From Saussurea involucrata (lineage: Eukaryota; Streptophyta; Magnoliopsida; Asterales; Asteraceae): 64,000 nt of DNA. A program made the position numbers and the translations under genes. Positions 43,621 to 55,609 of this stretch are shown piece by piece. Under the pieces are notes generated by a model, which searched no databases, was not told the origin of the DNA, and saw nothing but the letters and a program-made list of their open reading frames with translations. The DNA lies in contig CM066313.1 in NCBI GenBank assembly GCA_033807775.1, forward strand, positions 87,297,484 through 87,361,483, read 5' to 3'. Each line of letters opens with the position of its first letter. The first letter of the stretch is position 1.

Positions 43621-46600
43621 ATACATGCTTATAATGATTTGGTTCAATCCGTCCAACTAATTCCCTTCATGTTTTTCCTTAATAATCGATCGTATCGGTC
43701 CTATATTTTCTATAGCTAGCGTCGAGCGGCCTATTAGAGCTTATAGGATGGTGGTAAATGTATTTTATCCGGTTAATGATTACAACGTAAGAAACTTATT
43801 ACTCACTAGGTAAGATTTTTAATTCTTACTATACTTCTTACCGGGTGAAATTCTTGGTCCTTTGTCATGCTCACCGGTAAGATAAGTGATACCCAAAATA
43901 ACTGCTTACCCGACAAAAGTTTGGCAAAAATATTATCTGAAGAAGACTATTTTAACAATGAAAAGCCATCAAATCCTGAAATGTGCACAAGACCATATCC
44001 AGCTCATCAATTTTTCCTTTTGTGCATAATTTGTCCATTCCAAGAAACAAAAATGGTTGAAGGAATCACTACATATTCTACATACTGGAAAAAAAATCCT
44101 CTCATGGGCAGATTAGTAACAACAGTAGGGTACACTCATAACATCAACAACTTCCAAGACAAATTGAGGAATCTGTTTGTAACAATTAAACAAATCAAAT
44201 TAAAAGCTAAACAAGCTTTTTAGTAAACAAAATATTATTATCAGTTGCAAACCAATACTTTAAACAAACAAAAACTGTGTACCATTCAGAGTAAAACAAA
44301 CTCTAGGTCCATCATCAAAATGAGAGTCACTCATTTACAACAGGTACCTTAAATCATAGAGTGCGCTACATATGTAATAATTGTCCAGGAGATTACTTCC
44401 TTAAATACGTATCGCGTCTTACAAGGATCACTTCTTTTGACCAGGGGGTAAAGACTGTTGATCGTCACCTGGGTGAAGGGAGGGGCGACCGAAAGGCGGA
44501 AATGTCATCTTGGGAGGGGAAGGGGCGAACTGTAAAAATCGAGAGATAGGGTGTGAAAATCAAAGTCCTGGGAATACAAAATCTTCTATAATAAAGGTGA
44601 AGCAAGAAATTCAGATTCGTGAAATGGCTAAAACAATATCTAACCACTTCAATTATGTATGAATAGAGATTGGAAAAACATCTACAAAATGAAATGATCA
44701 ATTTTTAGTTAATCAATTGATTAAGATCACAACCATTATCAGAATGGAAGCAAAATCTGAGCAGTAAAACAGATCTAAACATGAACCCCACTAATAGTGA
44801 AAGATACAAAATCAGCTTAAGGAAGTACATAAATAGCTCTAGTTGTAACACTGGAGTTCAAATCCAGTAATTATCAAGGTAAGTAATCAGATCTAAGTAA
44901 AAGATATGATAATCGACAAACATTAGAACGTATAAGAGATATATTGATGATTTAAAATAAACATACCTTGCTCTTGGTGACAGAGTCATTGAATTAATGA
45001 TAGGAAACCAGGAGGTATCATTATCCGGTTGAGAAGACAGAAATCCAAACCACAAGAAATAAATAGGGGCGATATGAAGAAGACTGAGAGTATGAATCGT
45101 TACCGGAAGGTAGTTCTCTCTGTGCAGGCAAACTTGGTTGATGCAGTGACAACCTCTTTAGTACACAGTGAATTGATGGAGAGTGAATCAATGTACACTA
45201 ACCCTATACATAGTGAATCGTATATATCAGGAAATGTGAATTGATGGAAACACAGGTAGCGTGAATATGGAAATACAGTCCAAAAATAAATTACCTTAAA
45301 TGGCCGAGCGTGAAATCGTTAAATCGATGGTAGAAATAGATAGACTGAATACATAACCACTTGACTGAGTTTCTGTGTTCCTAAATGCAACATATGGAAA
45401 ATGTTGTATCAAAAGGAATACATTTTTTTTGAGATACTACTTTAGATCTTGTATTAATAATGCACATGTAATTGACTTTTAGTACTCTAAGTATATAAAA
45501 TTAACATCTACATATGGGAATGTCAACATTTACTAAAATCTTGTAAAATTAACACAACAATGTTACTGTGCTTGGTTGGGGGAAATAGGGTTGGGGAATG
45601 AAAACTAAAATCATTAATGGAGTCTATTTTCAGTATGGATGAAACATTGGTGTGGGTTGCTATAAAATCGAACTAAACAAATTCAGTTGGAACCTGAAGT
45701 GTGGAACCTGTTGTTCTAGATGGTAAGCATATATCGGTGGAAACTTAGAATTGGCAGGTAGAATTTGTTGGTGGAAACACAAACACACTCACCAGGTACC
45801 AAGTGAAAGAAAACAGGTAGTTGTATGTTTGCGAATGGGCAGGTAACATAAGTATAAAATCAATTTTTCTTTTATCATGAACACAAACAGATGTTTGTAC
45901 CTTGAGTTGATCCCGTCTCCTTTTTGAGTTTAGACTCTATACCATGCTTATTGTTCAATCATGAACTCATATCCTGCAGGTTATTAAATAACCAGACAAC
46001 AAATGCAAGTGAACAAGTAAATACCGGTGTTTGATGTCAAAACCAACACAGAAACAGAGAGAGAATTGGACCTGAAATCACCTTGCAATTCCCATCCAAA
46101 ACAGAGGTACACATACTTGCCAAGTTTAATACAAAACCATCGACTAATCAATGTAAAATTATGTCATGGAACAAGCTATAAAGCTGTCCAAAAAGATAAT
46201 CTACATCAGTTATGTTAAAAGGTACTAAACTTGAGATGAAAGTCGAAATATGTGACCGCATACATACATTAGGGTTGAAACAGTCAGACAAATAATGCAT
46301 AAATTACCTATACTATGGACCCAGTTGAGTCCAACCACCTTTGGATCAATCTAGGCCGTTCAAACTCATTCCAACTTTTAATCCTGACCCTTTAAATTCA
46401 TTAAGTCACTGATTCAGCCCATCCAGCCATTCTGCCCAGCTTCTCCTTCACAAACTCAACTCCCCCTCTCGCCCTCACTCTCTGATTTCTCTCACACTAA
46501 CCCTCCCCCTCGCCTGATTACTCTCGCACTAACCCCTGATTTCTCTCCACGACCCAGTCCCACAGCTGAACTGCATAAATTCCCCCTATTTTGCCATTTC

Positions 46601-46778
46601 GGAGCCAAATTCATCCTTTGATTTTCAGTTTTCTTCTTCCCGCTTGCCCCCTCTACACTCACTCGATCAAACCCTCCCTCTTCCTCTACGACACCTTCAT
46701 ATTCTACATTGTTCTGGAAAGCATCCATAAATCTTTTGGTAAACCCACAAATCTTTTCCCAAATTAACAAGATATGCA
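43621..46778. other. Low-copy DNA, no assignable gene
   Basis: A 118-codon plus-strand frame at 43867-44223 and a 62-codon frame at 44361-44549 have no recognisable domains and unconvincing splice context. From 46440 to 46780 the sequence is CT-rich (ccccctctcgccctcactctc), similar to a plant 5' untranslated leader, and leads into the MAPR-like exon. Confidence 0.45.
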
Positions 46779-46896
46779 ATCTCCCGCCGCCTGTTCAGCA
46801 CGCCGAGGAGGACTTGAAATCCTACGATAGCAACGATCCTAAAAAGCCTCTTCTTATGGCCATCAAAGGTCATATCTACGATGTCTCACAAAGCAG
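46779..46896 (+). pseudogene. MAPR/MSBP-like exon (cytochrome b5-type heme/steroid-binding domain)
   Basis: The reading frame gives LPPPVQHAEEDLKSYDSNDP followed by KKPLLMAIKGHIYDVSQSR and ends at a donor splitting the Arg codon (ag/gtatat at 46896/46897). This is the N-terminal part of the cytochrome-b5-like domain of plant membrane-associated progesterone/steroid-binding proteins (MSBP/MAPR), endomembrane proteins linked to sterol and brassinosteroid responses. The continuation expected after this exon (a YGPGGPYA-like motif) was not found in the next kilobases, and the usual N-terminal membrane anchor is not evident upstream. A CT-rich leader-like stretch precedes it. Most likely a truncated gene copy. 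Confidence 0.7.
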
Positions 46897-47870
46897 GTAT
46901 ATTGTTTAACTCTTTTTTACAATCGAATTTTGCGTTTTTGATTGGATTTTAGGCTTTTTTACCTTTTTGAGAAAAGGCACGATCTTTATCAGAATAATGG
47001 TTTTTTTTCTTTCTATTTTCACTTATTTTTAATGTTATTTATCTAATTGATGCGTTTTTTGGTTGAAGGACACGAATTCTGCTGACTTGAGAATTGGGTA
47101 TATTCAAAATTAGGGTTTTAATTGGATTTTGGGTTGTTGATCAAGCTTATGATTCGAGTGTTTAGGAAGAAGGCACTTGTGTAAGTGGATTAGTGGTTTC
47201 CTTGTGATTCTTTTTGATTTTATTCTCTATGTTTGATTCTTTTCTTTTTGCTATTCTGTTGTGATTCCCTATTTATTCCCCTCTTACTCATCTATTTTAA
47301 TTGTTTGGTAGTAAAAGGATAAAGGTACTATTGATTGCTTACAAGTTCTGTGGTTTCCCCTCCTCCCGTCTGTATACTATTTTCCTAAATTGATGCAAAT
47401 ATCTATTTGTTGATGTGTTCATATGCAGCAAATAGTCACAATCTTGATCTCAACCTAGGGGTTCTCCCACTACAACCGACCCAGAGTAGAATCAAAATGT
47501 TCAGAACGTGTTCCAAACGTTTTTAAAAGGGCAACAACCCAACTTGATTGTCTGAAGAACCAGTAAGATGTTGACTTATTGTCGTCAAGACGGCTGCTCT
47601 GCTTCCGGAAAATTCAACGGCAGAAGGAAAATACAAGCGGTGGCTCTCGGAGTGGAAAGACAAGGTAAAGGTATGAGATGATGATCTTTTTTTTCATTTG
47701 ATTTCTTTCTTCTTTTAGCATCTTTGTCTGAACTTCTGTCCACTCGAATATTTATCCATCATGTTTTTATATGTATCTTGAGCTTTAAATATTAAAATTG
47801 TGATTTTGAAGCCTAATCACGAATTTGGGGCAGTGTATATATACAATTCATTAAGACAATGTGTCCATAA
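46897..47870. other. T-rich intron-like DNA with one unrecognised exon-like stretch
   Basis: After the MAPR donor the sequence is T-rich as in plant introns. At about 47575-47673 an open stretch encodes KTAALLPENSTAEGKYKRWL and a short charged continuation, ending at a plausible donor (aag/gtatga). I do not recognise it, and it does not look like the next MAPR exon. Confidence 0.4.
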
Positions 47871-47878
47871 AAACCATC

Positions 47879-48955
47879 AATAGGTAGATTCCTTATCTAT
47901 CCAAATTACCTTTTTACCCTCAATTTTTAACAAACACTTTTTAAAAACTGTTTTTTTCACCACATAAGCAAATAAGCATAAGTTAAAAATATAAGCACTC
48001 TACAGGGGTGCAGGTTATGCAGAAAATTAGTGGTATCTTTTGGGAGAGACTAGCACTCTCGAATTGCTAGAGTTCTTATCGTTTTCTCTTGTGTTTTTCA
48101 TTCAGTTACCGTATTTGAATACAATTTGGTCAGCTTTCCATTTCTGTTACTGTTTTGGTTCCACTTTGTTAAGTCAGTTCATAACAAATGGTATCAGAGC
48201 ACTACGAGTCTGTGGAGAGAGAATTGCAAATGACCTATAGTGCATTTGATTACATGGCTGATGATCGGATTCAACAGAAGGATGAATCCAGGAAGAAGGA
48301 AGCGGTCAATCCCCAGTCCACAACTCAAAATTATCGATCCCTCTACAACACCCACCTTCATGTTCTTCCAATTTTAAAGATTCAGCTTCTGAGATTGACG
48401 AAAGATTGTTGTTTTCACTGGGTCTCAAAACAGCAGTCGTGAACATATACACAAGGGAGCAAGAGAAAAGACCCATTAAGAGGAGGATCAGTGAGACCCA
48501 ACGCTTTCCTTTTACCTCTTTGACAATACATTAGCAGCTATCGATACCTTACAAGTTATGGGATTTCATCACCCAATTGAAAATCAAAACTACGAATGCC
48601 TCTATAATCAGAAAACAAAAATTTGTTTTGATGAAGTTTTGAAGATCACAAGTACATACCGCTAATTAGAGAAAGGCCCTCACTCGAAAGCATAGATGGA
48701 GAAGGAGAGAGAATGAGAGATTTCAGAGAATGAGAAGGAGAGGGGAGGGGGAGGTCGTGTGATTGGAAAACTGCATCTAGGTCGTGGAAACCAGAAAATG
48801 GGGGAGAAGTGGTGTCGAAGAAAACTGATCTTAGAAAAACTGTTTTTTAAAAAGTGAAAAGTGTTGAAAAAAACCGTCACTATTCTTTTAATAAGATAGA
48901 ATAGATAAAAGAAAAAAAATCAGATAGGTGTATTCCTCTAAAATTTAACCTATTG
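47879..48955. mobile_element. Candidate DNA transposon with long imperfect inverted ends
   Basis: The left end (47879-47958) and the reverse complement of the right end (48829-48955) share a caataggt start and an aacactttttaaaaac/tgttttt block. A third copy of the terminal phrase attcctctaaaatttaacct occurs near 53950-53972. Inside, at 48189-48200, is tggtatcagagc, which looks like a retroelement primer site and suggests an older LTR remnant within. No transposase was found. Confidence 0.4.
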
Positions 48956-49194
48956 TAGTGGCAAGTCCAAGATTTTTTATCGAGCGGATATACCTTTAAA
49001 GTATTTCAAAAATCTGCAAAGTCATTTGATGTGTTGTTAGCCAAATTCCACGTATAAAAAGATTTTTCCTGTTTTTATCTTGTATATTTTTAATATCTCG
49101 TAGCATCTTTTAAAGTTTAATGGGTGCATTTTTTTATACAAAAAAGGTTATACTTATGAAAATATGTTGAGCAGATGCATGGAACCCAGATGCA

Positions 49195-49375
49195 CAACCA
49201 CAATGGTTGTGGCGTACTCGTTAAAGCCTTGGGGGATGTGGTGGAATATCACATCTGCCAAGGATTCTAATTCAGGCGTACACAACAATTGTGGCCACTG
49301 AGGTTTTATCAGGGTTGATGTCTTACCGTCATAATTTGCCAAATGATTAGTTTAGGCATAGCCTAAGACACCCTT
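49195..49375 (+). mobile_element. SINE copy 2, same family as 23273-23466
   Basis: ggttgtggcgtactcgttaaagcc at the start matches the first SINE's box-A region with few changes, followed by gggggatgtggtgga and a degenerate box B (gattctaattc). It ends near gacacccttaaaaa. The 3' flank continues identically to that of the copy at 63556, so this copy belongs to a larger duplicated block (49226-49527 against 63559-63876). Confidence 0.65.
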
Positions 49376-49925
49376 AAAAAGGTCCACTCCTGCTTGTTGG
49401 AATTGCAAACAATTATTATAAAGTAATCAACAATTAAAAGTAAATAAATAAAATAAGAAAACGTAATGAAATTTGTATTGGTTCTCATCTATTGATAATT
49501 TTGCTTCTCTTTACACAAAAAAAGTGTTTCTTAATAATAATATAACAAATTGGTTCTCATTTAGTGTATTGATAATTTTGCTTCTCTTTACTTTAATAGA
49601 ATAATTGTCTCTTAATATTAATAATAATAATGTAACAAACATTTAATCCATAAATCTTGTAACTATTGATATATGAATGTTAAGTTGTCGAGTTGTGTCG
49701 TAATTCTTAATTATGTGAAAAATGTCACATCAAAATCAACTGATATTATATAGACCGAAAACATGTTCATAAGATAAAATGGATACAAATCAGAAAAAGA
49801 AAATGTAAATGGAAAAAATATGAGGATACTTAAAAGACTATTAATTTGCATAGCCAAAGATATGCCATTTCATGACCAGAAAGCAATACACACCCAAAAT
49901 TTAGTTTCACCAGCAAGTACATGAA

Positions 49926-50121
49926 GGATAAAACATGAAAAATCTTCAAAACTCAAAATTAGAAAGGGGTCGCGCGAACGCAGCCTACTGTCACAAATTA
50001 TGACGTAGGCTCGACCACTTGGACCGACCTTAGGAAGGCACCCCTCCTATGTGCAATGGAGGTCACCAACCTAGACCATGAGCCTTCTTGATCACTCATT
50101 GATCCCGTCCAGGTAAGTATG
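49926..50121. repeat. R1 repeat, copy 1
   Basis: First of four roughly 195-bp copies, all in the same orientation. It contains ggggtcgcgcgaacgcag, attatgacgtaggctcgacc, ctcctatgtgcaatggaggt and tgatcccgtccaggtaagta. On the minus strand it has loose box-A/B-like words and a T-rich 3' end, so a SINE is possible but unproven. It ends in a splice-donor-like aggtaagta. Confidence 0.75.
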
Positions 50122-50299
50122 GTCCAAGTTGTTCAACGGTCTTCTTAAAAACTCACTTGTTTGCTTTATCAAAATTCTTTTCTGTCTTCCACGAGGAACT
50201 CAGCTTTCACCTTCGATTCATAGTATCTGAAACAAATAGATACAAATATCTCTTTACCATCTAAAACACATAAGTCTTACTAAATCTAAGAACTCTAAA

Positions 50300-51139
50300 G
50301 AACTCTAATCCTCAAATGTTACCCCCAAACCCGAACTTAAGTCGAGTCCACAGTACATTTAGTCCTCATTCATTCCCTATCCAATAACTAACAATACACA
50401 GGTTACTGGATACTCAAAAACATTTAAACTCTCAAAATTGACCAAACAGCTAAAGTTCCCGGACAACTCAAAGTATCCGGTTACACAGATTATCCGGACA
50501 ACACAACTGTCCGGACAACATCAACAATCCGGATAACACCCGGACACCAATTCATTCCGGATACCATCCGGTATCGCATTCCATCCGGAAACCTTAAGGA
50601 AAACAGGAACTTACCGGGTACTTGAATCTTCCGGACACCTTTAGAACATCATCCGGACACTAACAACAAAACTACCCGGACACCTTTAATCTATCCGGAA
50701 ACTACTGTCAGTTCATCAAATTTCCACCCAAAATCCGACTGAATCATTACCAGATGTATAATTGACTAATCTAATCTGATAGAAACCTCCAATACCAATT
50801 ACAACCATAAAATACAAAGGAAACATACCTTAATTCCTCTTCCAAGTACACCAAATTGAATCCCTAGCCTTTTATCTTCTTTCTTCTTCTTTTGGTCTCA
50901 AAACACACACACTACACACACTGGATTTTGCTGGATATTTTCTACTGTTGTGATAATATCTGAATTCCTAAGGGATAATATCTATTCCTATTTACCATTT
51001 AGACCTTAAGCTATCCATTAATGACCAAATCACCCCTAACGTTATAAATTAACCCAAACTTACCCTAAACTTAAATTATATAATTAAATAAATTTATTGG
51101 AACTAGGATTTAACTAACGAACTTACCCGGGGTATTACA
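50300..51139 (-). repeat. LTR fragment of a Gypsy-like element with CCGG array
   Basis: The minus-strand 5' end at 51139 reads TGTAATACCCCGGG, an LTR-type start. The 3' part is absent: I find no ...CA end or primer site to the left. At 50455-50640 it holds a phased array of ccggacaac-like units, about 500-685 bp from the LTR 5' start, as in element D. Left boundary approximate. Confidence 0.5.
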
Positions 51140-52040
51140 TAAATAACCAATATATCAATTGTTATCTTTGCTCAAATAATAAATCAGCATTCCATAAATT
51201 AAATATAGTCCTGACCAAACTAAATGTTTATTATCAATACCTACAAGACTCTTCTCTATAAGCTTATTATACATACAGGTCACTCTCCAAAAAGCCAAGA
51301 ATTGCCAAGAACTCTCTTTACTTGAAAAGTAGAAATAGTATGAAGCATGGTTATTATATCACATATTCTATAGCATGAGCAACATGCTTAAATGTGCATG
51401 ACAGTAATAGGATATTTTACAGCATAAGCAATCGGTTTCATCGAGAGACTACATGAGGAATGAAGCTTTCTATGCTTACAATCGGTTTCAAGAAAAATTA
51501 TAACTCATAACACACAAATATTCTGAAACCTAAACAAATTAATTAACCCCATTTCTCAAGTAGACCTCTTTCTGCAAGGAAAATGGAAAATCCCATGAGA
51601 CTTGCAAGATTGAGATGAAACTCCTACCAATTAGTTTCCAACATTATAGCAAAATCCTCATTGCCACATCCATAATTAAAGCCCCTATAGAATTTTCTTT
51701 GGGTTTTACAAGTATCCATAGCACAAATGGCAATGTTTGGTCAACAATTGATGGATCAAAGTAGAGTAGTACTGTTGAATGAAATATGCAGACAAATAGA
51801 GGAATCTGTGAAGAATACAAATGCATGGGTAAGTTGATGAAACAAGTTGAATATGATGATGGTTGCACGCAATAAGATCATATATGGATATGATGGGATG
51901 AAGTATCAAAGGAGCATTGTGGACCTTCTCATCCCTTCTTCTGAGAATCTTTAAAGACTGAGTGATAGAATTAATAACTATTAATCAATCTAATAAATTA
52001 ATCATTGGTTAATTGTCAATGATATTATTAGCTCATCGAT
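51140..52040. other. Low-copy DNA, no gene recognised
   Basis: AT-rich, with short open frames of 60-75 codons on the minus strand (51644-51909) lacking recognisable motifs. The phrase aatcggtttca occurs twice near 51429 and 51480. Nothing further is supported. Confidence 0.5.
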
Positions 52041-52046
52041 CGATCC

Positions 52047-52682
52047 ATGAGGAGTGTACAAGGACAGGTACAAAGACTTGCAACATCATCGAATCATTGT
52101 AGATATCAAAGAACTACTTCGGATGCTCAAACGGAAATTTCTCATGCCATCATTCCAAAACTATCTCAACCGGTCACCGCTGCAGAACCTTCCTTTTTGT
52201 TCACACAAGATGACAAAGAACCATTATATGTCACTGAAAGGCGAACCAAGAAGCTTGGGAAACTTTTTAATAATGTGATCGTTCAGCTTCAAACATTTCT
52301 TGATCCGTCTCTTAGTGCTAGTAAGTGTAGAATAACTCACTTCCTACCAATCTCATAGGAGAGGATATTGATAATGATGACGATGACCATTCCTACAATT
52401 GAAAAAGGGATGATCCAAATAGTTAAGCAAGTTTTTGATGACTCAATAATAGAAGGAGAGGAAAAGCTTCCATCCAAATCCACATCATTCATTGCCATTC
52501 TCTTTCAATTTGGTCTTGAAGACCCATTTCACACCAATTTGTTTGTGTCCACTTGGAAGTTCTACCAAATCCACAGGATCAACCAGTTCATCATGATTAA
52601 TCCTAAAGAAACAGAACCAGTTGGTGATGAAGGTTCCAAGGTGGTGGGCAACCTGAGACCAATTTTCGTAACAACCAAATAA
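52047..52682 (+). pseudogene. Unrecognised degraded coding-like region
   Basis: Two plus-strand frames, 52047-52358 and 52368-52682, read as ordinary globular protein (for example EPLYVTERRTKKLGKLFNNV and KLPSKSTSFIAILFQFG) and are separated by a small frame change near 52360, with an Asp-rich stretch (EDIDNDDDDHSYN) readable in a third frame between them. I do not recognise the family. The final codons (gggcaacctgagaccaatttt) recur upstream of R1 copy 3, showing that the 3' end of this region was duplicated together with R1. Confidence 0.4.
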
Positions 52683-52880
52683 GATAAAACTTGAAACCCT
52701 TCAATACTCAAAATTAGAAGGGGGCTGCGCGAACGCAGGCCCCCACTATCACAAATTATGACGTAGGCTCGACCACTTGGGCCGACCTTAGGCAGGCACC
52801 CCTCCTATGTGCAATGGAGGTCACCAGCCTAGACCATGAGCCTTTTTGATCACTCATTGATCCCGTCCAGGTAAGTAAGT
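52680..52880. repeat. R1 repeat, copy 2
   Basis: Same unit as copy 1 with a ggctgcgcgaacgcaggc variant start, immediately following the stop of the unrecognised frame. It shares both flanks with copy 3 and is part of a larger duplicated block. Confidence 0.75.
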
Positions 52881-52899
52881 TCTAAGCTGTACAACAGTC

Positions 52900-53930
52900 T
52901 TCTTAAATAGATTTAGACATGGCTATAACTCCTGTTTTATTATCAATGTGGGATGACACCCTAATGATTTAGCCATCAATAACCAACCTGCTTTCTCATG
53001 CCATGACTTCATTCTGCATCCAATGAGACCACGTCTTAGAACCTTCACTTTGTTTTGAAGTATATACTATAATCATATACTACAAAAAAAAACTTCCATA
53101 TTAGTTATCATTATTCAAGAGTTGGAGATTTGAGGTGGTTGACGGTAACGATTGGAGCATTTAACGAGCGACTCAAGCTCGAGCTTTAGTAATTCTCAAA
53201 CTTGACCCAATCTCGAACACAAAATATAATGCCTTTAACTTAGCAAGAACACCGGTGTTCAATTTACACTTGAAAGTTCAATTAATTTTTTCAAACAAGC
53301 CAAACGTTGTCATATTTTGTAAATTCTGAATTAGTCATATCATGTATAAGTGGCCTTTTTACTTGATGATTACCCGGTAAGTGTTTACTGGATCAGTTAC
53401 CTTACCGAATAAACATGACATAGACCGAGAATCTTAACTTGTAAAAACGATGGCAAAGACCGAGTCTAACCAGGTAAGTGAGAGTGACCTCTTACTTGGT
53501 TAACATTTATCAGCAACCTCAATGCCAAATTGACTTTAATCTACATGAAACTTTTTAGCTCTTACTACACAAGATCTATTATTTAAACTACAAATTGTAG
53601 GAGACATTCAAATAAATGAAGACCTCTCCAAAAATAGGCGTATGCCACTTTATAAAACGAACACACGGTATTCTTTAGTAAAAGGCGAAAGAATAGTTCG
53701 CTTTGTGTTCATTGCATGGCTTCGTGGTTTTTGCTGGAGATTGAGGGTGTTATTTATTCAGCTGCTACACTCCACATTTGTATCCAGGTTTCGATGTGGG
53801 AGAAAATTTGAAAAATGCTGATCTCATAAATGAATGGATCAATGGACGTGGTATTGTGGTTGGATGTTACTTTTTAAATCATGTATTGAAATTTAAAAAG
53901 TAAAGCTTTTTATTGATGTATAAAAGAATA
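52900..53930. repeat. Segmental duplication, left copy (3' portion)
   Basis: The stretch at 53589-53745 (taggagacattcaaataaatg onward through gttcattgcatggct) is almost identical to 55350-55490. Together with R1 copies 2 and 3 and their shared flanks this defines two duplicated blocks, about 52650-53750 and 54660-55500, with different deletions. No gene was recognised inside. Confidence 0.7.
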
Positions 53931-54106
53931 AAATTTTCAGATAGCTGTATTCCTCTAAAATTTAACCTATTTGAAAAATGCTGATCATCGTTGTTTTTTT
54001 GGATGGGTGTCCTAGGTTATGCCTAGACTAATCTTTATCTATCTTTCTTACATCAAAAATGATATCCTTGTTTCGATCTGTACTTCCATCATCGTTGCTA
54101 TGATCT

Positions 54107-54145
54107 TGGGATGTTCTTGGATGTTCTTGGATGTTCTTGGATGGA
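54107..54145. repeat. Short tandem repeat of atgttcttgg
   Basis: Three consecutive 10-bp units of atgttcttgg. Downstream, gtttgagaaggctgcactc occurs twice (near 54300 and 54362), a 59-bp-spaced direct repeat. Neither has a clear coding meaning. Confidence 0.75.
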
Positions 54146-54707
54146 GTTGATCGGGAGGGGGTCTTGGGTTTGAGGTTCGAGAAATGGAAGTGGCACCACG
54201 TGAGAATCACTGCCTTTTGTGCCATGGTCTTCGTTAACAGCAGGGGGTCGTGCCTTCTGTGTGACCCTGCCACCTGTACTTCCGTCAAGAACTTCACTAG
54301 TTTGAGAAGGCTGCACTCTAATTTGTTCATATAGTTCCAACATTTGGTTGCTAACCTCTAGTTTGAGAAGGCTGCACTCCATTTCACTAGTTTAGACTTG
54401 ACTTCTACCCCAAATAATCGACAAAATGTGGTTGTAGTCTACCAATAGTGTCATTGCATGTGGTGTTACCGTATTGCAGGTTGCAAGTTCGAATCACTTT
54501 GGCTCAACAGAAAAGAAGGAAATAACTTTAGAACTTCAAACCAGACTTGTATACTTCCTATCATTATCTTAATTAAGCACTATTGCCACTTGATTTGAGC
54601 ACTGGAACTAACATACATGCAAAGGCTACTCCTACTAAGGTGATGCACTGGAACTAACATATATGCATTGGGTGGGCAACCAGAGACCAATTTTCATAAC
54701 AACAGAA

Positions 54708-54909
54708 TAAGATAAAACATGAAAAATCTTCAAAACTCAAAATTAAAAAGGGGTCGCGCGAACGCAGGCCCCTACTGTCACAAATTATGACGTAGGCTCA
54801 ACCACTTGGGCCGACCTTAGGCAGGCACCCCTCCTATGTGCAATGGAGGTCACCAACCTAGACCATGAGCCTCTTTGATCACTCATTGATCCCGTCCAGG
54901 TAAGTATGT
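54708..54909. repeat. R1 repeat, copy 3
   Basis: Closest to copy 2, with matching flanks on both sides (gggcaaccagagaccaatttt before and cttcttaaatagatttagac after). Ends cccgtccaggtaagtatg. Confidence 0.75.
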
Positions 54910-55349
54910 TCTAAGTTGTTCAACGATCTTCTTAAATAGATTTAGACATAGGCTACAGCTTATGTTTTATCATCAATGTGGGATAAACCCACAAAGAAGA
55001 AACCTACATAACTTGTATGTTGTATGGCTTTAGTGGTGTTTGCTGGCTCTGCAGACCACGTCTTACAAATTCCATTTTTCTCATCATATCATAAATACTT
55101 CCAAGATACCAACTCAAAATAATTAAAACATCATACCCCAAGCAAACAAACGAGTTGATCGATCTCCGCTTCAAACCCATAAACGATCTTATAAATTTCG
55201 AAATCATGTTATGCAACTCAAATTACTAACCAACCATTAACCTGCTACTTAATTCGATAACAGAATATAAACAACCTGCTACTTAATTCGATAACAACTT
55301 TATTTGGGAGCATCTCAACTATGCACTTTTTATTTAAACTTAAACTACA

Positions 55350-55500
55350 AATTGTAGGAGGCATTCAAATAAATGAAGACCTCTCCAAAAATAGGCGTAT
55401 GCCACTTTATACAACGAACACACGGTATTCTTTAGTAAAAGGCGAAAGAATAGTTCGCTTTGTGTTCATTGCATGGCTGCGTGGTTTTTTGAAGAGTGCT
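55350..55500. repeat. Segmental duplication, right copy
   Basis: Near-identical to 53589-53745, with three to five substitutions visible. It lies the same side of R1 copy 3 as its partner lies of copy 2, but much closer, so one block has lost or gained roughly 300 bp. Confidence 0.75.
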
Positions 55501-55609
55501 GAGGTCCTTGTTTATGCATCTCTTTTTAGCTCCATATCTGCACATATGACCCGATGTGGGATAGAATGCATGATGTTGTACGTAATTTATGGTATATGAT
55601 ACTCTGTAT

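Noticed and set aside
43867..44223. A 118-codon protein gene
   Set aside because: Composition and lack of recognisable motifs fit a chance frame in AT-rich DNA. Neither splice nor promoter context was convincing.
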